Shown piece by piece: positions 33,496 to 47,400 of a stretch of DNA of 64,000 bases (position 1 is its first letter; each line of letters starts with the position of its first letter). A program made the position numbers and the translations under genes. Under the pieces are notes generated by a model that saw nothing but the letters and a program-made list of their open reading frames with translations, searched no databases and was not told where the DNA came from. Source of the stretch: Xiphophorus maculatus (lineage: Eukaryota > Chordata > Actinopteri > Cyprinodontiformes > Poeciliidae); NCBI RefSeq assembly GCF_002775205.1, contig NC_036456.1, positions 16,643,463 to 16,707,462 of the forward strand, given 5' to 3'.

Positions 33496-33700
33496 CAGTG
33501 CTTCTCCAACACTGGCTATCAAGGTACACTGCCCTGCACGTTTCAGACGTTTCCTTGCTTTGACGCACATGATTTCAATTGATGGCTGATTAACAGTTTT
33601 TTTTTTTAAGAACTCCCATTGTCTATTATTTTTATTAAAGCAAGGAAACATCTAAAACATGCAGAATAGTGTACCTGGGGACCAGAATTGAAAAAGTCTG
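33496..33700. mobile_element. hAT-like MITE with imperfect long inverted repeats
   Basis: The left end (CAGTGCTTCTCCAACACTGG..., then GGTACACTG and GTTTCCTTGCTTT) and the inverse complement of the right end (CAGACTTTTTCAATTCTGGT..., then GGTACACTA and GTTTCCTTGCTTT) align over about 80 bases with mismatches. It is 205 bp and non-coding. No matching 8-bp duplication is visible, so the insertion is old. Confidence 0.65.
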
Positions 33701-34924
33701 CCTCAGAGGAACCTTAAGCAAGAGGCTTTTGTGCAGCACAGCATTATAGATTCAAAGCATCCTATTAGTACCAATTGTGCAGCTCAATAGGAAGTCAATA
33801 GTTAATATATTTTGGCACTTATGTCTAGCTTAGTAAACTAAATGTGAAACTTTAACACCAAACTCAAGCAAACCATGTTTAATAAAATAAAAATAAAAAA
33901 AACAGCTGCACATTCTAAAGTTACAGCACCTTATGAGAACAAAAGCTGTACTAAAACAAAGGCTGGTAATCAAAACAAAACAAAAAAATAATTACCAAAC
34001 TAACTAACAAACTATTAAATGTTGACACAAATATCGATTGAAAAAAGAGATTGAAACAAAAATCCTGTAAATTAAGATTTAATTAAAAGTCTGTGTTTAC
34101 ATATCCCTCCATGTCTCCAGGTAGTGGTATACAGGGTTGAACAAATGAAGCTAAAGAAAACCACTGTAGTGTGATAGTTAAGCAGCATTTGATGCTACAC
34201 GCATGAACCAAAGTATAAATTGCACTTTATATCAAATGAGCACATCTCAACAGTACATTAATATTCCACTATACATATATATCAAACTACATTCAATGTA
34301 AAGAGACAAAGAAAGAAAAAAAAAAAAGCGTGAGACAAGGCCGTCATGAATTTATAATTGGTGTGTCGTCATAGTTGACACACAAAGAGTGACAAAGCAG
34401 ATGTACTCGTGTGATGTAAGGCCTATAAATTGACGTAAATGCACATTAAGTACACATTACAATAACATGCAAATGCCCTCTCAATTTCTACCAATGTTAC
34501 ATTTGCAGATTTGTTTTATGATGCCTCATTATGAGCTTAAAGTTCCGTCATATCAACACAAAAACTGGCATCAGAAACTAAAAAGGAATGCTGCTCAGAA
34601 CCCAACAAAATGCCTTCATTTACAAAAAGAAAACTGTAGAAAAATAAATAATGCGCCACTTAGAATACTGAAACAAATACACAAATAAATGTTAAAAAAC
34701 CCTCCTATTTTAGACAAACATAAACCCCCAACAGCTGTAAAGAAATCTGCTTCTTTTTTTCTTTTTTTTAGCTGTAGCTGCTGGTATGATTGAAAAGAAA
34801 TGGTTTGTACAGATGTGCATCCACTCTTTGTCATGATGAGATGAACAGTTAAACAGAAACATTCTCACAGATCGACCTGCTGTTACCACATCTGCTCCTA
34901 CAGTAAATGGTTAAGATCTGACTG

Positions 34925-35712
34925 TACAGTGCCTTGCAAATGTTTATACACCCCTGGGACTCTTTCACATCTTGTCATGTTACAATTACAAACGTCAATA
35001 TTTTTGGGATGAAACATATTTTGTGATAAATCAACACAAAGCAGTGCCTAACTTTTGAGTGGATACATGCCACATAGTATTCTACATTTGCTTTTTCCAA
35101 ATCTATACTTTGAAATGTGCTGTATAAAATGTATTTAGCTAGTTTTGCTACGATACGTAATCTGTTAATTTAATCTCTATGCTATTCTGAAAAGAGCAAT
35201 CAGGGTATCGCTTAAGGCTGCACAATAAATCACAAACATATTGTCATCACCAGATCAGTGTGTGTAATACTCATATTGGAAATGACCGTCTAGAGTGCAA
35301 TAATTGTTGGCTAATATGTTCCAAAGGAAGTTACGAAGTTGTGTTTTACTTGCCAACTATTTAGCTAGTTGGACAAGAGCGGATGTTCACACTACACACA
35401 AATGATATGCTCGATTTTTTTCATATTGTGCAGCTCTATTCTAGATGTCACTATGTTAGAAGAAGGGTTGCTCAACAAAAAATTCAATTAGGATCCCAAA
35501 TACATGTGCAAACCACACTTTTCAAACTTTTATCTCCTTTTTTTTCCACAACCCCCCAATGAAAACCATTTACCTTCTACTTCACAATTATGCACTACTT
35601 CGCTCTGATCAATTACAACAAACCCCAATGAAATTTATTAAAGATTTTAGTTGTTACAACTCAAAATGTAATAATACGAGAAGGGCTTTTAATACTTGTG
35701 AAATGCACTATA
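34925..35712. mobile_element. Deleted Tc1-like element
   Basis: The left end TACAGTGCCTTGCAAATGTT followed by ATCAACACAAAGCAGTGCCT, and the right end whose complement starts TATAGTGCATTTCACAAGTA, are the terminal regions of the fish Tc1-like family also seen at 59443. TA dinucleotides are at both ends. I see no transposase-like sequence inside. Confidence 0.72.
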
Positions 35713-36649
35713 CATGAAGAAGACAAAAACTATTGCCTTGCATAGCACCTACATTGTCAAAATAAGTCATTTTAATGCTGCAAATATGAAAAGGTAAATG
35801 GACTTGTGTGATAAAATAAATATAAATCCTAAATTCTGACAATGTTTGCTCCATGTGGTGAGGAATGTGACATAACTGGCCAGACTGGTGTTCGTGGAAG
35901 ATGATTAATGTCCTGTACTTCAATATATATATTGTCACCACATACAGTATGTAAGACAATATAGAAGATTTATAGGTGTAAAGAAGTTTGCTATAGACTA
36001 TTATGTTGACAATAACCTTTTCTACTTTAGACCTTAAATGGATTTAAATAGCCTTTGGATACACTCCATCAAAAATTACAGTTTTCTTTTTAAATCTACA
36101 TTTTCTAAACGGTGTTCATGCAGAAAACTTGACCACACTGTACACGAGATCTCTCACAACTTCAGCATATTTGCAAGCGAGTTTTCAATACCAAGAGTAA
36201 CTTATAAACTCGGAGAATTTGAGTTGTGTGAGAGGAGATGTCCCTGGAACAACGTTTGTGAGTTATTCCAGGGAAGTTGCTAAAAGTAACACTTTCAGCT
36301 ACTTCCATTCACTGCCACAATGTTTTATGCAAACACTAAGCAGCTTTAGTGGACATATGGTTGAAATCAATGCCAACTTACTGATAACCAGACGGAGTTA
36401 TTCTCGGTGAAGACAAAACATATCAAAACAAAAACAGTGCGCAACGTCTTTTCAGTCCTTCCCAAACAAAATGTCTCCTTCATTTTGAAATAAACACCAA
36501 CCAAATGGTTTAAAATAAAGTATAAACTTTTTTGATAAAGGAATGAATAAAAGCTTGAGGCACCAAAGGCTATATTACAGAAAATACAAATGATGTGTAA
36601 AAAAAACTCAAATAAAATAATAAAAAATGAATAAAGAAAAACATCACAA

Positions 36650-36955
36650 CTGCATTCTATCAACGTTCTCAGAAGATCTCGAAGCGTCTCCCGTTTCATC
36701 TCACAGGGTGAACGATGAGCGACTCTCCTGCAGAATCCATTTCCATTCCCGTGCTCACCAAGCACGCCTGTCCAGGCTCCAATCCAAACTGCGTGACACT
36801 GATTGGTTTTCTTGCCAGTGCAGAGACTCTTGCCAAGACTCTTGTCCAGAGATACGCGACCCTGAGGAAGCGCCGCACTGACGATGTCGAGCCCCTTGAG
36901 TGCAACAGCAAAAGCCTTACGAGACTGTTCGCTCGGCAGGCCTCGCCACAAATAA
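36650..36955. other. Coding-like GC-richer island, unassigned
   Basis: This stretch is visibly richer in G and C than its surroundings and is open in several frames. On the plus strand an ATG at 36715 opens 87 codons; on the minus strand a 219-codon open frame covers it but begins with GTG, not ATG. I recognise neither product. It could be a conserved element in the COL25A1 3' UTR, an unannotated exon, or chance. Confidence 0.25.
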
Positions 36956-38435
36956 AGCAAAAAAAAAAAATGTACTGACACCTTTACTCTCAGAAGGGGA
37001 AGGAGGGCACTCAGGCTACAAGCCACGGTGTGACTCCCTTAAGAAGATTAAAAGGGAAGAAAAAGTTACCATTTCAGAGCTTTGGGCCTTTTGATTTTTC
37101 AGATTTTTTTTTCCCACACAAATTATGAAACAATCACATAACAGTGACATGTATGTACATTACATTTAAATATAGTACACTACTCATGCTTTTTCAAGGG
37201 ATGGGGGCTTGAGGGGGAAAAGCAATGTTCAGTCAGCTCAGTGCAGTCTTTTTTTCCCTTTTCGAATGTTTTTTTAGTCTTTGAGCAAATGGTGCCGCAT
37301 GAATAGTTGGTGAGCTCATGGAGACAAAACAGCACACGACACTTAGCGTTTTGTGTTAAGAAGCCAATCCAGATCCCATTTCCTCCACTTCCCAACTCCA
37401 CTTCTTCTCGTCTCACTCCTTCCAACCCTTAGGATCTGGCGGGGCTGCCACGCTCCAGTCCGAGCCATGCAAAAACCTAAAGACACGAGTTCTGCCGGCA
37501 GCCGAGGATCTGAACTCCATCATGAAGCAGATGTGAGACAGCGGGACGCACACACGTGTTTTTGTTTCCACACAGCGATGTGAGTAGAAGCAGCTTACAG
37601 ACGGTTATCTTTTTTTTTCTTTTGTATTGTTGCACACATAGACTTATTTCTTTTTGACTCCTTTTTTTTTCCATTAAAAAACTATAAATACCATAAAAGA
37701 AGCATTATTTACAAACTCCATGCGTTTCAGGTTAGAGTGATCACTGCAAAGAAAGCATACAAAAACAAGTTGTTTCGTCACTTTGAGTAGGTCTTTCAGT
37801 TTGACACAATGAGATGTTTTACACAGCATTCACATATTGTTTCTTCCAGTTTATCAGAGAACGCATGCAAACATAAAGACGCTGAAACACACGTGAGAAA
37901 AGCCGCCATCGAGTCAACAAAATGAAAGAAATCATTATATCTTATACCATTGCATTGGAATAAAAAATGCTGGTCAGAATTGGAGCAAAAAATGACAAGT
38001 TTTATGAATTTTAGCAGTCATTTACATCTGTGGGGCAGGTAATTGTCCAAATTAGTAAAACATTTATCTTGATTTGCTGCTCCTCTCTTGACAAATTGGC
38101 ACATAAATCGTCACTTTGTTATGACAAATTCTCTTCTTGGGTGGCAATTCTGTTATGTATCGATACCCAAACATGGTGTTCCATGTTCATCACTTTTCAA
38201 TAAATGTTGACAACTAGCTTTGCTGTCTTCTTCTAGGTATCTTTTTTATACACTTTTTGCTACCTATTTCTCAACTTTGGAAATGGAAATCAAAATTTTG
38301 CATGCTTCAAGCCTTAACACACAAAAAAGCTGAATTGCAATGGCTATTGAAGTATTTTAATGCTAAATTCTGTTTTGCTATTAAATATACTCTCAATTTC
38401 CAGTGCAAACCATAATATTGCTGATTGACAGAAGA

Positions 38436-38483
38436 TTATCTCACCTTCTGCCAGCAACCAGGCATTGGTAATCCATCCGGACC
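38436..38483 (-). CDS. col25a1: COL25A1 terminal exon
   Basis: It encodes [13 protein letters not shown], the conserved C-terminal NC segment. Read straight on, the frame adds Val-Arg and stops at 38436-38438. The bases after the lysine codon are GTGAGA, a good splice donor, so the exon may instead end at 38445 and splice to a final exon I cannot identify. Confidence 0.85.
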   Translation of the reverse strand, partial: GPDGLPMPGCWQKVR

Positions 38484-41400
38484 CTGTTAACAGAAGAGAA
38501 ACAGTTAGAACTGAAACAATAACTTACTGCTAACCTGTGTAAGACTGTCACATAAATGCGATTAGTAGGCTTATACTTTATATAACACTTCACATATGTC
38601 AGAAGTTAGATTGATTCTCAAGAAAATCCACTCATTAACCGCAAATCAATAAAGTTAACTTCTCTTGAAAAGACATGCGGCTTTAATCAGATGAAAGCAA
38701 CATCTTGATCCCGGCTGTATTGTTTAGAATTTAAGCATTTTCATTAGCGGGCACAAACATATTTTATTAAGACTCTCACCTGATTTTGAGAAAGAAAAGA
38801 AGTTACAAACTACCCCTAACTTCTATTCTGGGTTTGAGACTTTATGGATACCTGATAAGATTATTTAATTTAGTGGCTCTTTACACTGGACATATTTGAA
38901 AATTTTCTTTGGACTTTGGATGCTTTTCCCCCCTTATTTTTAGTCAAGTAGTTGTGTTGGTACTTGAGAACAATAAAAGCATAAATTTGGCATTTTGTTC
39001 CATTTTAGTTTATAGTGCTCTCTGTTACAATTTTTATTAGCTGATTCTACTAACTAACCACTTAAGATTTACAGTATTTTGAGAGATATTTTTTGTTGGA
39101 GTAACATACTTTACATCAACAGGAAATGTGGAATCAAGTTCTTAATGTTGATTGTTCTTTTGTCCTTTACTCTGGACGTATATGCTAAATATTGGAGATT
39201 TTATTATGACATTGAGGAGTACTAGATGTTAAAATGATAAAGTCATAAAATGATGAATAAAGTGGTTTTTCTGATGTTGCAAATTTTCCCTCTTCATTTT
39301 ATTATCTTTCAAAATGGTAACGTTCCAGCCTTGGGACAAGAGATAAAGCAGCCAAAGTCAAAAGAAAAATGCAAGGAAACTTTCAGAGAGCTTGAAAACA
39401 CTTATAAAACACGTTAGGGAAGTCAGAGTGTTTGGAAGTGAAATCTAAAAAAATGACATGTAGCTTTTGTGTTTTTTCATTCATTGTGGGCATAATTATA
39501 TCTGAAGATGTAAAGCCACAGTGAAAGTAAAAACAGGAGGGCAAAATCAGTTCACTAGTATCCTACACACTCACGCACAAGCTTTCATCCAACTTTAACT
39601 CAAACGTTTCTATAAAAACAAGTAATAAAAAACTTGCCTTACATAATGTAGCAGCTGAACTCATCATAAAAAATTTAGACTTTTTAATGGCATGTGTACA
39701 TAAAGGGTGTTTCAAACACTAAATAAAATGTTCAAAATATTCTTTCATATTAAGCTTTTTAGTTGGTTTCTGTCTGTTAGTCTGAATGCACACATTTCAT
39801 TTCATTCTAGCCCCAAAAAAATGATGCTGTACATGCACAAAATACATAGAAATATGTTGCTCATGCACACCATGATGATTCTGCTGTTGGATTTTTATCA
39901 TAGTTGAGTTTAATAACAGCAGAAAGCTGAAAATAAACAGCAACTGGAATTACAAAACTCAAGTTGTCTTGAAATAAAAATAACCCAAGTTTAATTAAAT
40001 AAAAATATAAATATAACCTCTGAATGTTTTCTAATCTACTGTGGCTCATTGAATGTGTGTGAACATACAATGCAACGTCTTGCTAAAGTATTCATGCCCC
40101 TTTCCACATTTTGTCTCAGTGCAGCTGCAGATCTCAGTGTATTTTATTGGGATTTTATAAAATGGACCAACATAAAGTGGTGCCTAAGTGGAGGGAAATA
40201 GTTTCTCACGTCTTTCAAGCAAATAAAAATCTAAAAGTTAGACATGCGTCTTTGGATTCCCACAGCATCATGATGCCATCGCCATGTTTGACAGTGGCGA
40301 TGGCATCTTCAGCTTAATAAATTGTGTCGCTTGTCCTCCACACATATTTGCATGTAGGCCAGAAAGTCTCATCTGACCAGAGCAAATGATTACTGTCCCC
40401 CAACATGGTTTATAACAAGCTTTAATCATTCTTATGACTTTCTTATAACAATTGCAGAGCTTTTATTCTCCCAGGTGAAGTGTGGCTCTCTGCTGCTCTG
40501 AATGACACTCTATATCTGCAGCCTGTTTTATTGAATGGCTATGTCTTGCTAGATGTACAATTGCACGATACTCTGCCAGTTCAGGTTTAACATTGTTCTT
40601 TGAGATGTTAAGACTTGAGAGATATTTACACTAAATTATGTACAGGTGACTCTGCTAATAAGGTAACTTCAAAAGGTATTGTTTATGCTGAACTTAATTT
40701 TAGAGTATCCAATTAAATGGGGCTACATACATTTTATTTCAACAAATAAAAAACAGATTTTTATTTGTTAAAAATTTGAAAACCATGTATCAGTTGCTTT
40801 CCTCTTAACTGTGCTGGGCATGTTATATAAAATCTTAATAAAATACACTCCGGTTTGTTGTTCTAAACTGACAAAATATGAATGGAAAAATGTTAAAGGC
40901 AAAGCACAATATATGCATTTTCCCAGATTTAGTTCAACCCATTGTACCAGAATCTTCATGCATCAGACAGCATCGCTTCTGCTGCATGAGAATCAATAAA
41001 ATAAAACAAGTAATCATGAAAATATTCCAGGTCCACAGTGGCAACCAACTTGATGTTTTATTTTATTTTCTTGTAATGGTCTGGCCCAATTGGTACAAGA
41101 ACAGGAGGGGATAGAAGAGTTAACGGATTGAGAGAGGGATCCATGCGCTTGTAGCATGGCTAACTCATCAGTATAAGGAGTTCTTTGTTAGCATCATGTT
41201 AAAAGGTAACTGGTCCAATGCGGGCTCAGCAGGGGGGACACATAAGTTTTAGCCTTTTATTCCAGTTTTATTTGAAGGGAAGACAGGAATAAGTTAAAAG
41301 GATAGACCAAATGAAACATTTATTAATTCTGTATATTTCACATGTTTTATCTAAAAGAGGCTGCTTGCAGTGAAGATGTTAGGGTTAGTGTTTGTCACTA

Positions 41401-44400
41401 AAAATGGAAAATGAAGCTATGATTAAGTAAAGTGACCATGCTTGTCAAGCTCTCACTTCATGCATGAGTGTGTTTATTTGTTATTAATGGGCTAAAAGTG
41501 AGTGGCATGCACAGGTAGGAGGTTTAGGAAAAAGAGAAATACTGTACCAATTGGCACGGGGCATCCAGCCCGTCCAGACCTGGCTGCCCTGGTTCCCCCT
41601 TTTCACCCTTAAATCCCCGGAAACCCTGTTTGCAAAGATGACCTAGGAGTGTTACTGGGAGAGAGGTGGACGACCCTTCACCCCCTGCATCGGTCCGTTT
41701 CGACAGACTCGTAGGGAGTGTGAAGGAGGAGCTGCCCTCTGAGGTTTCTGACTCCACAATCAGGCCCAGTCGCAAGCTTTTGGGATTTAACTGCAAGATT
41801 TTATGTCCAACTTAAAATGAGCACATCTCTCAATGTTGGTGATTTATTGACTGTCAAAGCAAGAAGCTGGGAGTCAGTGGACCCAAGGGGAGCTTCCTTC
41901 AGAGCAACCGCTCCACGAAGCTGGCAGGCAAACTCCAGCTCACAGTTGGGACATACCAATGGGCAGGGTGCATCTAATCCTGGGGCACCCTGTTCTCCTT
42001 TCTCGCCCTTAGGCCCTTTTTTGCCCTTCTTTCCCTTCTCCCCCTGTGGATACAAGGGTTCGGTCAGGTTAAATTCATTTTTGTCAACAATTACTACTGC
42101 TATGAGGAGAGATTAAAGAAGGGAAGTCTATAACCCAAAAAGGAGTGAAGACACATGGTCAGATAAGTTAGATAGGAGGGTATACAAGGCAGAATTGGAT
42201 ATTCTTTAAACGAGGGGCACAAAAAGCAGGGAACAAGGTAGAGTGGGAAACACTTTGTCAAAGTGGTGTCAAGGGCACAAAGGATGAGAAAGACTAGCAG
42301 GGAGAAAACCACCAGAGAAAGCAGGGAAGTCCAAACTGCATCAATACAGAATTAAATGTCACAAGATTTCTTCAAAGTCATAAATACACTTTAAAAATCA
42401 ACATCCATGCAAACATTTTTAAGAGTTATATCATGTTAGCATGAGTAAAATATCAAAGTACTACTTTAAAACATCATTTTAGGAATGAATTGACACACAC
42501 TCATCATTGACGTATTTAAATAGGTCAAAATGGGTTTCATCTGAGTCACAATGAAAGAACATCATAAATTTGGAAAAACTGAGCCCCGAGCTGAGCACCT
42601 TGTGAGGGGGACGGTCTCGCTTTGTGATTTTGAGTAGAAAGAATGAAGGTTCTGATTGTTCCTATATGTCCAACAGCAGCTCAGATTAATCAACCTTCTT
42701 GGAGTGTCTTGTGTGTGTCTTGGGAAGTTAGCAAAAGGTCAGAGCTATCACCAAGTTGTGTTCTATCATCACAACACCACTTGGTGGAGAGTTGGATCTC
42801 ATAGCAGGGAAAGCCATAAGCCAGACCAGGGAACATGGAATTGGACTGGACAATGTCCAGGGCTTCTACTGCAAATGTGACTTCCAGGAGTTATAGCCTC
42901 AAAGATATTGGAGCATAAGGAAGTTTTAACACGTTGATAGACAACAGCAGCAATGGAAGCTATTATGTTCAATAAGAAGGCCTTCAGGGTTTGGCTGTGT
43001 GTGGGGACTCCTGAAACTGGCCAACAGGTACTGGGTGTCCTGAAGAACATTAGCTTCTAAGTTTTAAGTGGAAAAACCTTTGGTGTGTGAGAAATTTGTA
43101 AAAAGGCTATGAAAACTAAACTTTTCTTGGCTTCAAGAAAAAAAATTAATTATTTGATGGGTCAGAGAAGCTTGTGTTTTGAGGAGGGACTGTAAACCTG
43201 GAAGAGGCGGTGTACGAGGAATCAGTTAAAGCGTAGTCATTGAAATGCTCACGGGCATCAGGGTGCCAGAAGTGTACAAAAGTTGTTCCCAAACTCCAAA
43301 GTGTCAGGACATTTTAGGGCTGTTGTGGCTTCAATTTTGCAAGAAGGACTCATACAATACCTGCCAAGTGGCGGAGTGGGATGGCAGCCCAAATACTTAA
43401 CAAAGATGCCAAGAGAATGTGTTCCAACTATGGAAAGATCACACCTCTCTGCCTTCCAGAGAATGTTTCCTCTACAGTGTTGGACCCAGTTGACCACAGA
43501 TTAAGGAGAGGAACTGTGTGTTCCACAGACAGACTGGACACAGTCAATTTAAGGAGGTACCTTAGCAACACTGCACAGTGAAGCAATATGTACCGTACTT
43601 TCTAGATTACGAACAATTAAAAAAATGAGATGCCGGTCGGAAATTTTAAGAATCATTCCTATGTATCTGATGAGTTCCACTGCAAACTCCTTTTTACATG
43701 TTTGTCAGCCACATAGTATCACTTTACATCACGATCAATTTACTATGTTACCTTCAGTTATAAAAATTACATATATCAAATATGACTTAAGAAAAATTTG
43801 ACTTTGTAATTTATTGCCTTCAAATTGGGTTTCTGTCTCTTTAAGGAACTCTTACTTTTTCCAACAGTCTGCTCCTCTATTAATCTCTTAATATTTTTAC
43901 CAGCATACACTCCAGGCATGTTACATTACGACATAATGTAAAGCTCAAAACAGTCAATGTTTTATGATCCTGCCCCTTTAAGAAAGCAGGGCACTGACTG
44001 AATCAATGCACAAATGATTACAGAGACCTGTACAAATCAGTTTATTCCTACATCCTTAATGTCTATGATGAGTGTATGTCAATATCTTATTACTGATCTT
44101 AAGGACCTGAAAGAGATGAAATGTTAAGATCTGTTCTGTGTTAGAGCGGGGAGCAAAACCCAACTTAATGCATGAAAGAGAAACAAGATATAGCTTCTTA
44201 ATGGTATACAGTGTCTGAGGAATAGATATATATATTACAGAGACAAACAATGAGTGCAAAAACAAGGAAAGGAAGGGTTACCAACAGGCTCAAGAAATGA
44301 GGGAAGTGAAATATGTTACTTTATGTTCATGCATGGAAACATGGAAAACAACACATGTATGATACTGAAGAGCCTGTTGTCAATGGACATGTTTGGATTT

Positions 44401-47400
44401 ATATGTTGATCTCTCTTTTTGATGCCTGAAAATGAAGTTAGACTTGAAACAATGAGATGGTGGAACTGTTGAGGAGGGGAGAACAAAAATCTGACTCGAG
44501 AGGAGTGGGGGGTGATAGTTTATGTTTCTGCAAAAATAAAGAAAATTCATTAGGATTATAAAAGCAATTGATGTAAATTAGGACAATTCCTTTTCGATTA
44601 CAGTCTACTTTAGAGGGAAAAAGTTTACCTCAAACTGGGGGATGAAAAAAACACTTCAAATACAAATGAAATCAAAAGTTTCTACACTGTCCATTGACAT
44701 CAGTCCTCTGACGTTAGAGATATTAATAAGCTACAAAACCATATCTACATCTACCTTTTCTCCTCTCCCCCCATCGTCGCCTTTATCTCCTTTTAATCCA
44801 GGTAAACCCTGAAAATGTACAACTTTACTTAATTACTGTGTTTTAGATGAGAGGTCAGATTTTTCTCATCCACACAAAGCCAACCAGATCAGGATCAAAC
44901 AGAATCTGAAAGTTTTTATCCGTAATATTAATTTAAATATCGCAGAAAAAATTGTGAACAAAAAATAGCAAGGGAGATTTGAACTTTAGATTTGAAGTTG
45001 TATAAGAATAAACTTTGCAGAATATTTTACATCAACATCTGAAAAAAATGGACTGTAATAGTTTTAGTTAAGTAAAGCTACATTTGCTTCCTTTATCCAA
45101 CAATTTATCATAATCAGTTGCAAACAGAACTGATAAACTTTGTGAATTTGAAAGTGATATCCTGGAGGACTTTGAATCTTGAAAATCCAATCATGAGTAT
45201 AATTTACCAAATTGCAATCAGTTTTAATGCTACCAACACATGCAATAAATGCTAAAATTGAACCTTCAAAAATAAAAAAGATGTTTGAAGCATATTATTT
45301 TACAGCTTAGGTTGGGTTTATGCTTGACGCATTTACAAAATCCTCATGGCCAAATTACGTCATTTCAGCAACCGCCTCCCTCTACACAACCCACATTTTC
45401 CACACAGTGCACCTAGAAATTTTTCTATGTGAGAATAAAAAAACAAACTTAAAGAATAAAAGTTCTTCCTCTTTTTTTAAGCTCATGGTATAACCATGTG
45501 GCCAATAACGATTGTGTTTTTCACTTCTAACATGTTGTGTAGTGTTGGACACTTGCTGTAGTTCTCCTACACTGCCACCTAGAGTGTAGGAGAATACTGA
45601 CTACCGAGGGTACCAGCGACACAGAGTATAAATGCTGCAAAAGCTCTATTGGCCTGATTCAGTGCCTCTCATTTCTGAGCAGAATGTAAGTACGTCAAGC
45701 ATAAATTAAGCTTTCATATAAAAAGCTTCTCAATACAAAAATCAGAAGAAAGCATGCAATTAGGATCCTTCCTATCACTTGGAAAATTATGGGGAAAAAT
45801 GGTAGCTAGCAGCTTGAGGTGGCATGTTAAAAAAAACAATGATTTATAAAAATTGTTAAAAAAAAATCAACATAATCCCAAAGACCTTCGTTTTATATTA
45901 AAAGTTTTGTTTTAAAGCATTACTTCTCTAACTTCCTGTAGTAGCAAGCTATGGTCCACCACTAAGATGAATTTGTACATAAACAGAAATGTTAAAAAGA
46001 GATTGCATGCCCGTTTTATTTTCATTATTTTACTTCTGTAAACAAAAAAACCCAGTGATTTTTACTGTTACATTTTCCCTGTAAAGTTTAGCTGTTTCTA
46101 CTCATAAATTAACTCGTAAGACACAAGAGTCAAACCAACTTACATCCAAACCTGGCGTTCCGGCGGCTCCCTGGAGAGAAAAAAAAATGTAATTACTGCC
46201 AAAAACTTGACTTTTGCAAAGCTTGATATCTTCACTACAAAACAGTGCACTCTCTCGATGTTACTAATACGGTGTAAAACCACAGCAAGAAGCATATATA
46301 TAAATAAACTCGCTAAAAACACCTAACAGTTGAATTACTTAATATTAATGGGTAAAATCTAAAACTTTGCATCTTACGATATATTTGTTTTCTAACAACA
46401 GAATTGAGTGAGACATCAGTGAGCAAAAAGAAAAAAACCTGTTTTTAATGTCTTCAAATATGAATAATATTACAATGTGATACCAGTGCTGGTAATAAAA
46501 CAAATCAAACTTTGTTTCTTCCTTTTACATAGTGTCACTATTTTTGTTTTTCCATTTCAATACAAATGACAGCACAGCCTGTTAATTCATTATACGTGCA
46601 TATGATTTTAACGCCTGTTTGCCGCCTCATATCTATGAATTGGATTATAATGTTGTAAAACTTACAGGTAGTCCATAAGGTCCTCGAGGTCCCGGCTCAC
46701 CTGATGCACCTTTCTCACCCTGTGACAAATAAATCTAGATTAATGCTTTCTTTTATACTTCTAAAAATTTCTCAAAATTGTCGGTCAACATGAGCTGCAT
46801 CGTCTGTCAGATCTATGAAAACAATGCAATTTCAGCCTTACAATGTCACCCTTCGGCCCGGCCGGTCCAGCTGGACCCGGAGGCCCGTCTGTGCCCTGCA
46901 GAGAGTATTGTTGCCAGGGTGAGTTAACACTTTTAGGATAATAGCCGCTCTATTTTCATAAGTTCGTAGATTAAAATAAAAAGTGATGTAGTTGTACGGT
47001 ATTCATATAGGACCTGAGCTACAACCAGCACACACAGCTCGTACACGTGCATTGGCCACAAAGGACGCTTACGACACCGCTGACACAGTTAATGTATGAG
47101 TGTGTGTTAATGCGACACAGGACAAAACAGGAGTCTCAAAATGTTTTGTGAAGCAGCTTTCTGTGCCTTCATTTAGCTTAGAGGATCGATAACATGAAAA
47201 GTATACTTTAAGAAAAAAAGAAAGCTTACATTATTTGCATTTTGGAACAATGTGCAAATAATATGGTGACAAGAAAAAAACTGAAGGGAAAAATTTAACT
47301 TCATGGAGGGAGAGAGAAAGAAAGATGTTGAGTGGTGAAGCCCCTTGATCACATGACACTCACCCTAATTCCGGGCTTGCCGTCCAAGCCGGAGGCTCCC

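Larger units (their letters stand above)
31488..38435. other. Gene-free spacer, includes COL25A1 3' UTR
   Basis: The COL25A1 transcript, running leftward, must end in here; I cannot place its polyadenylation site. Two MITEs (33496-33700, 34925-35712) and a GC-richer island (about 36650-36955) are listed separately. The remainder is AT-rich with A- and T-runs. Confidence 0.5.

Noticed and set aside
36367-37026. 219-codon open frame on the minus strand
   Set aside because: It begins with GTG, not ATG, has low-complexity hydrophobic stretches, and matches no family I know. It lies in the likely COL25A1 3' UTR. Kept only as part of the unassigned island.
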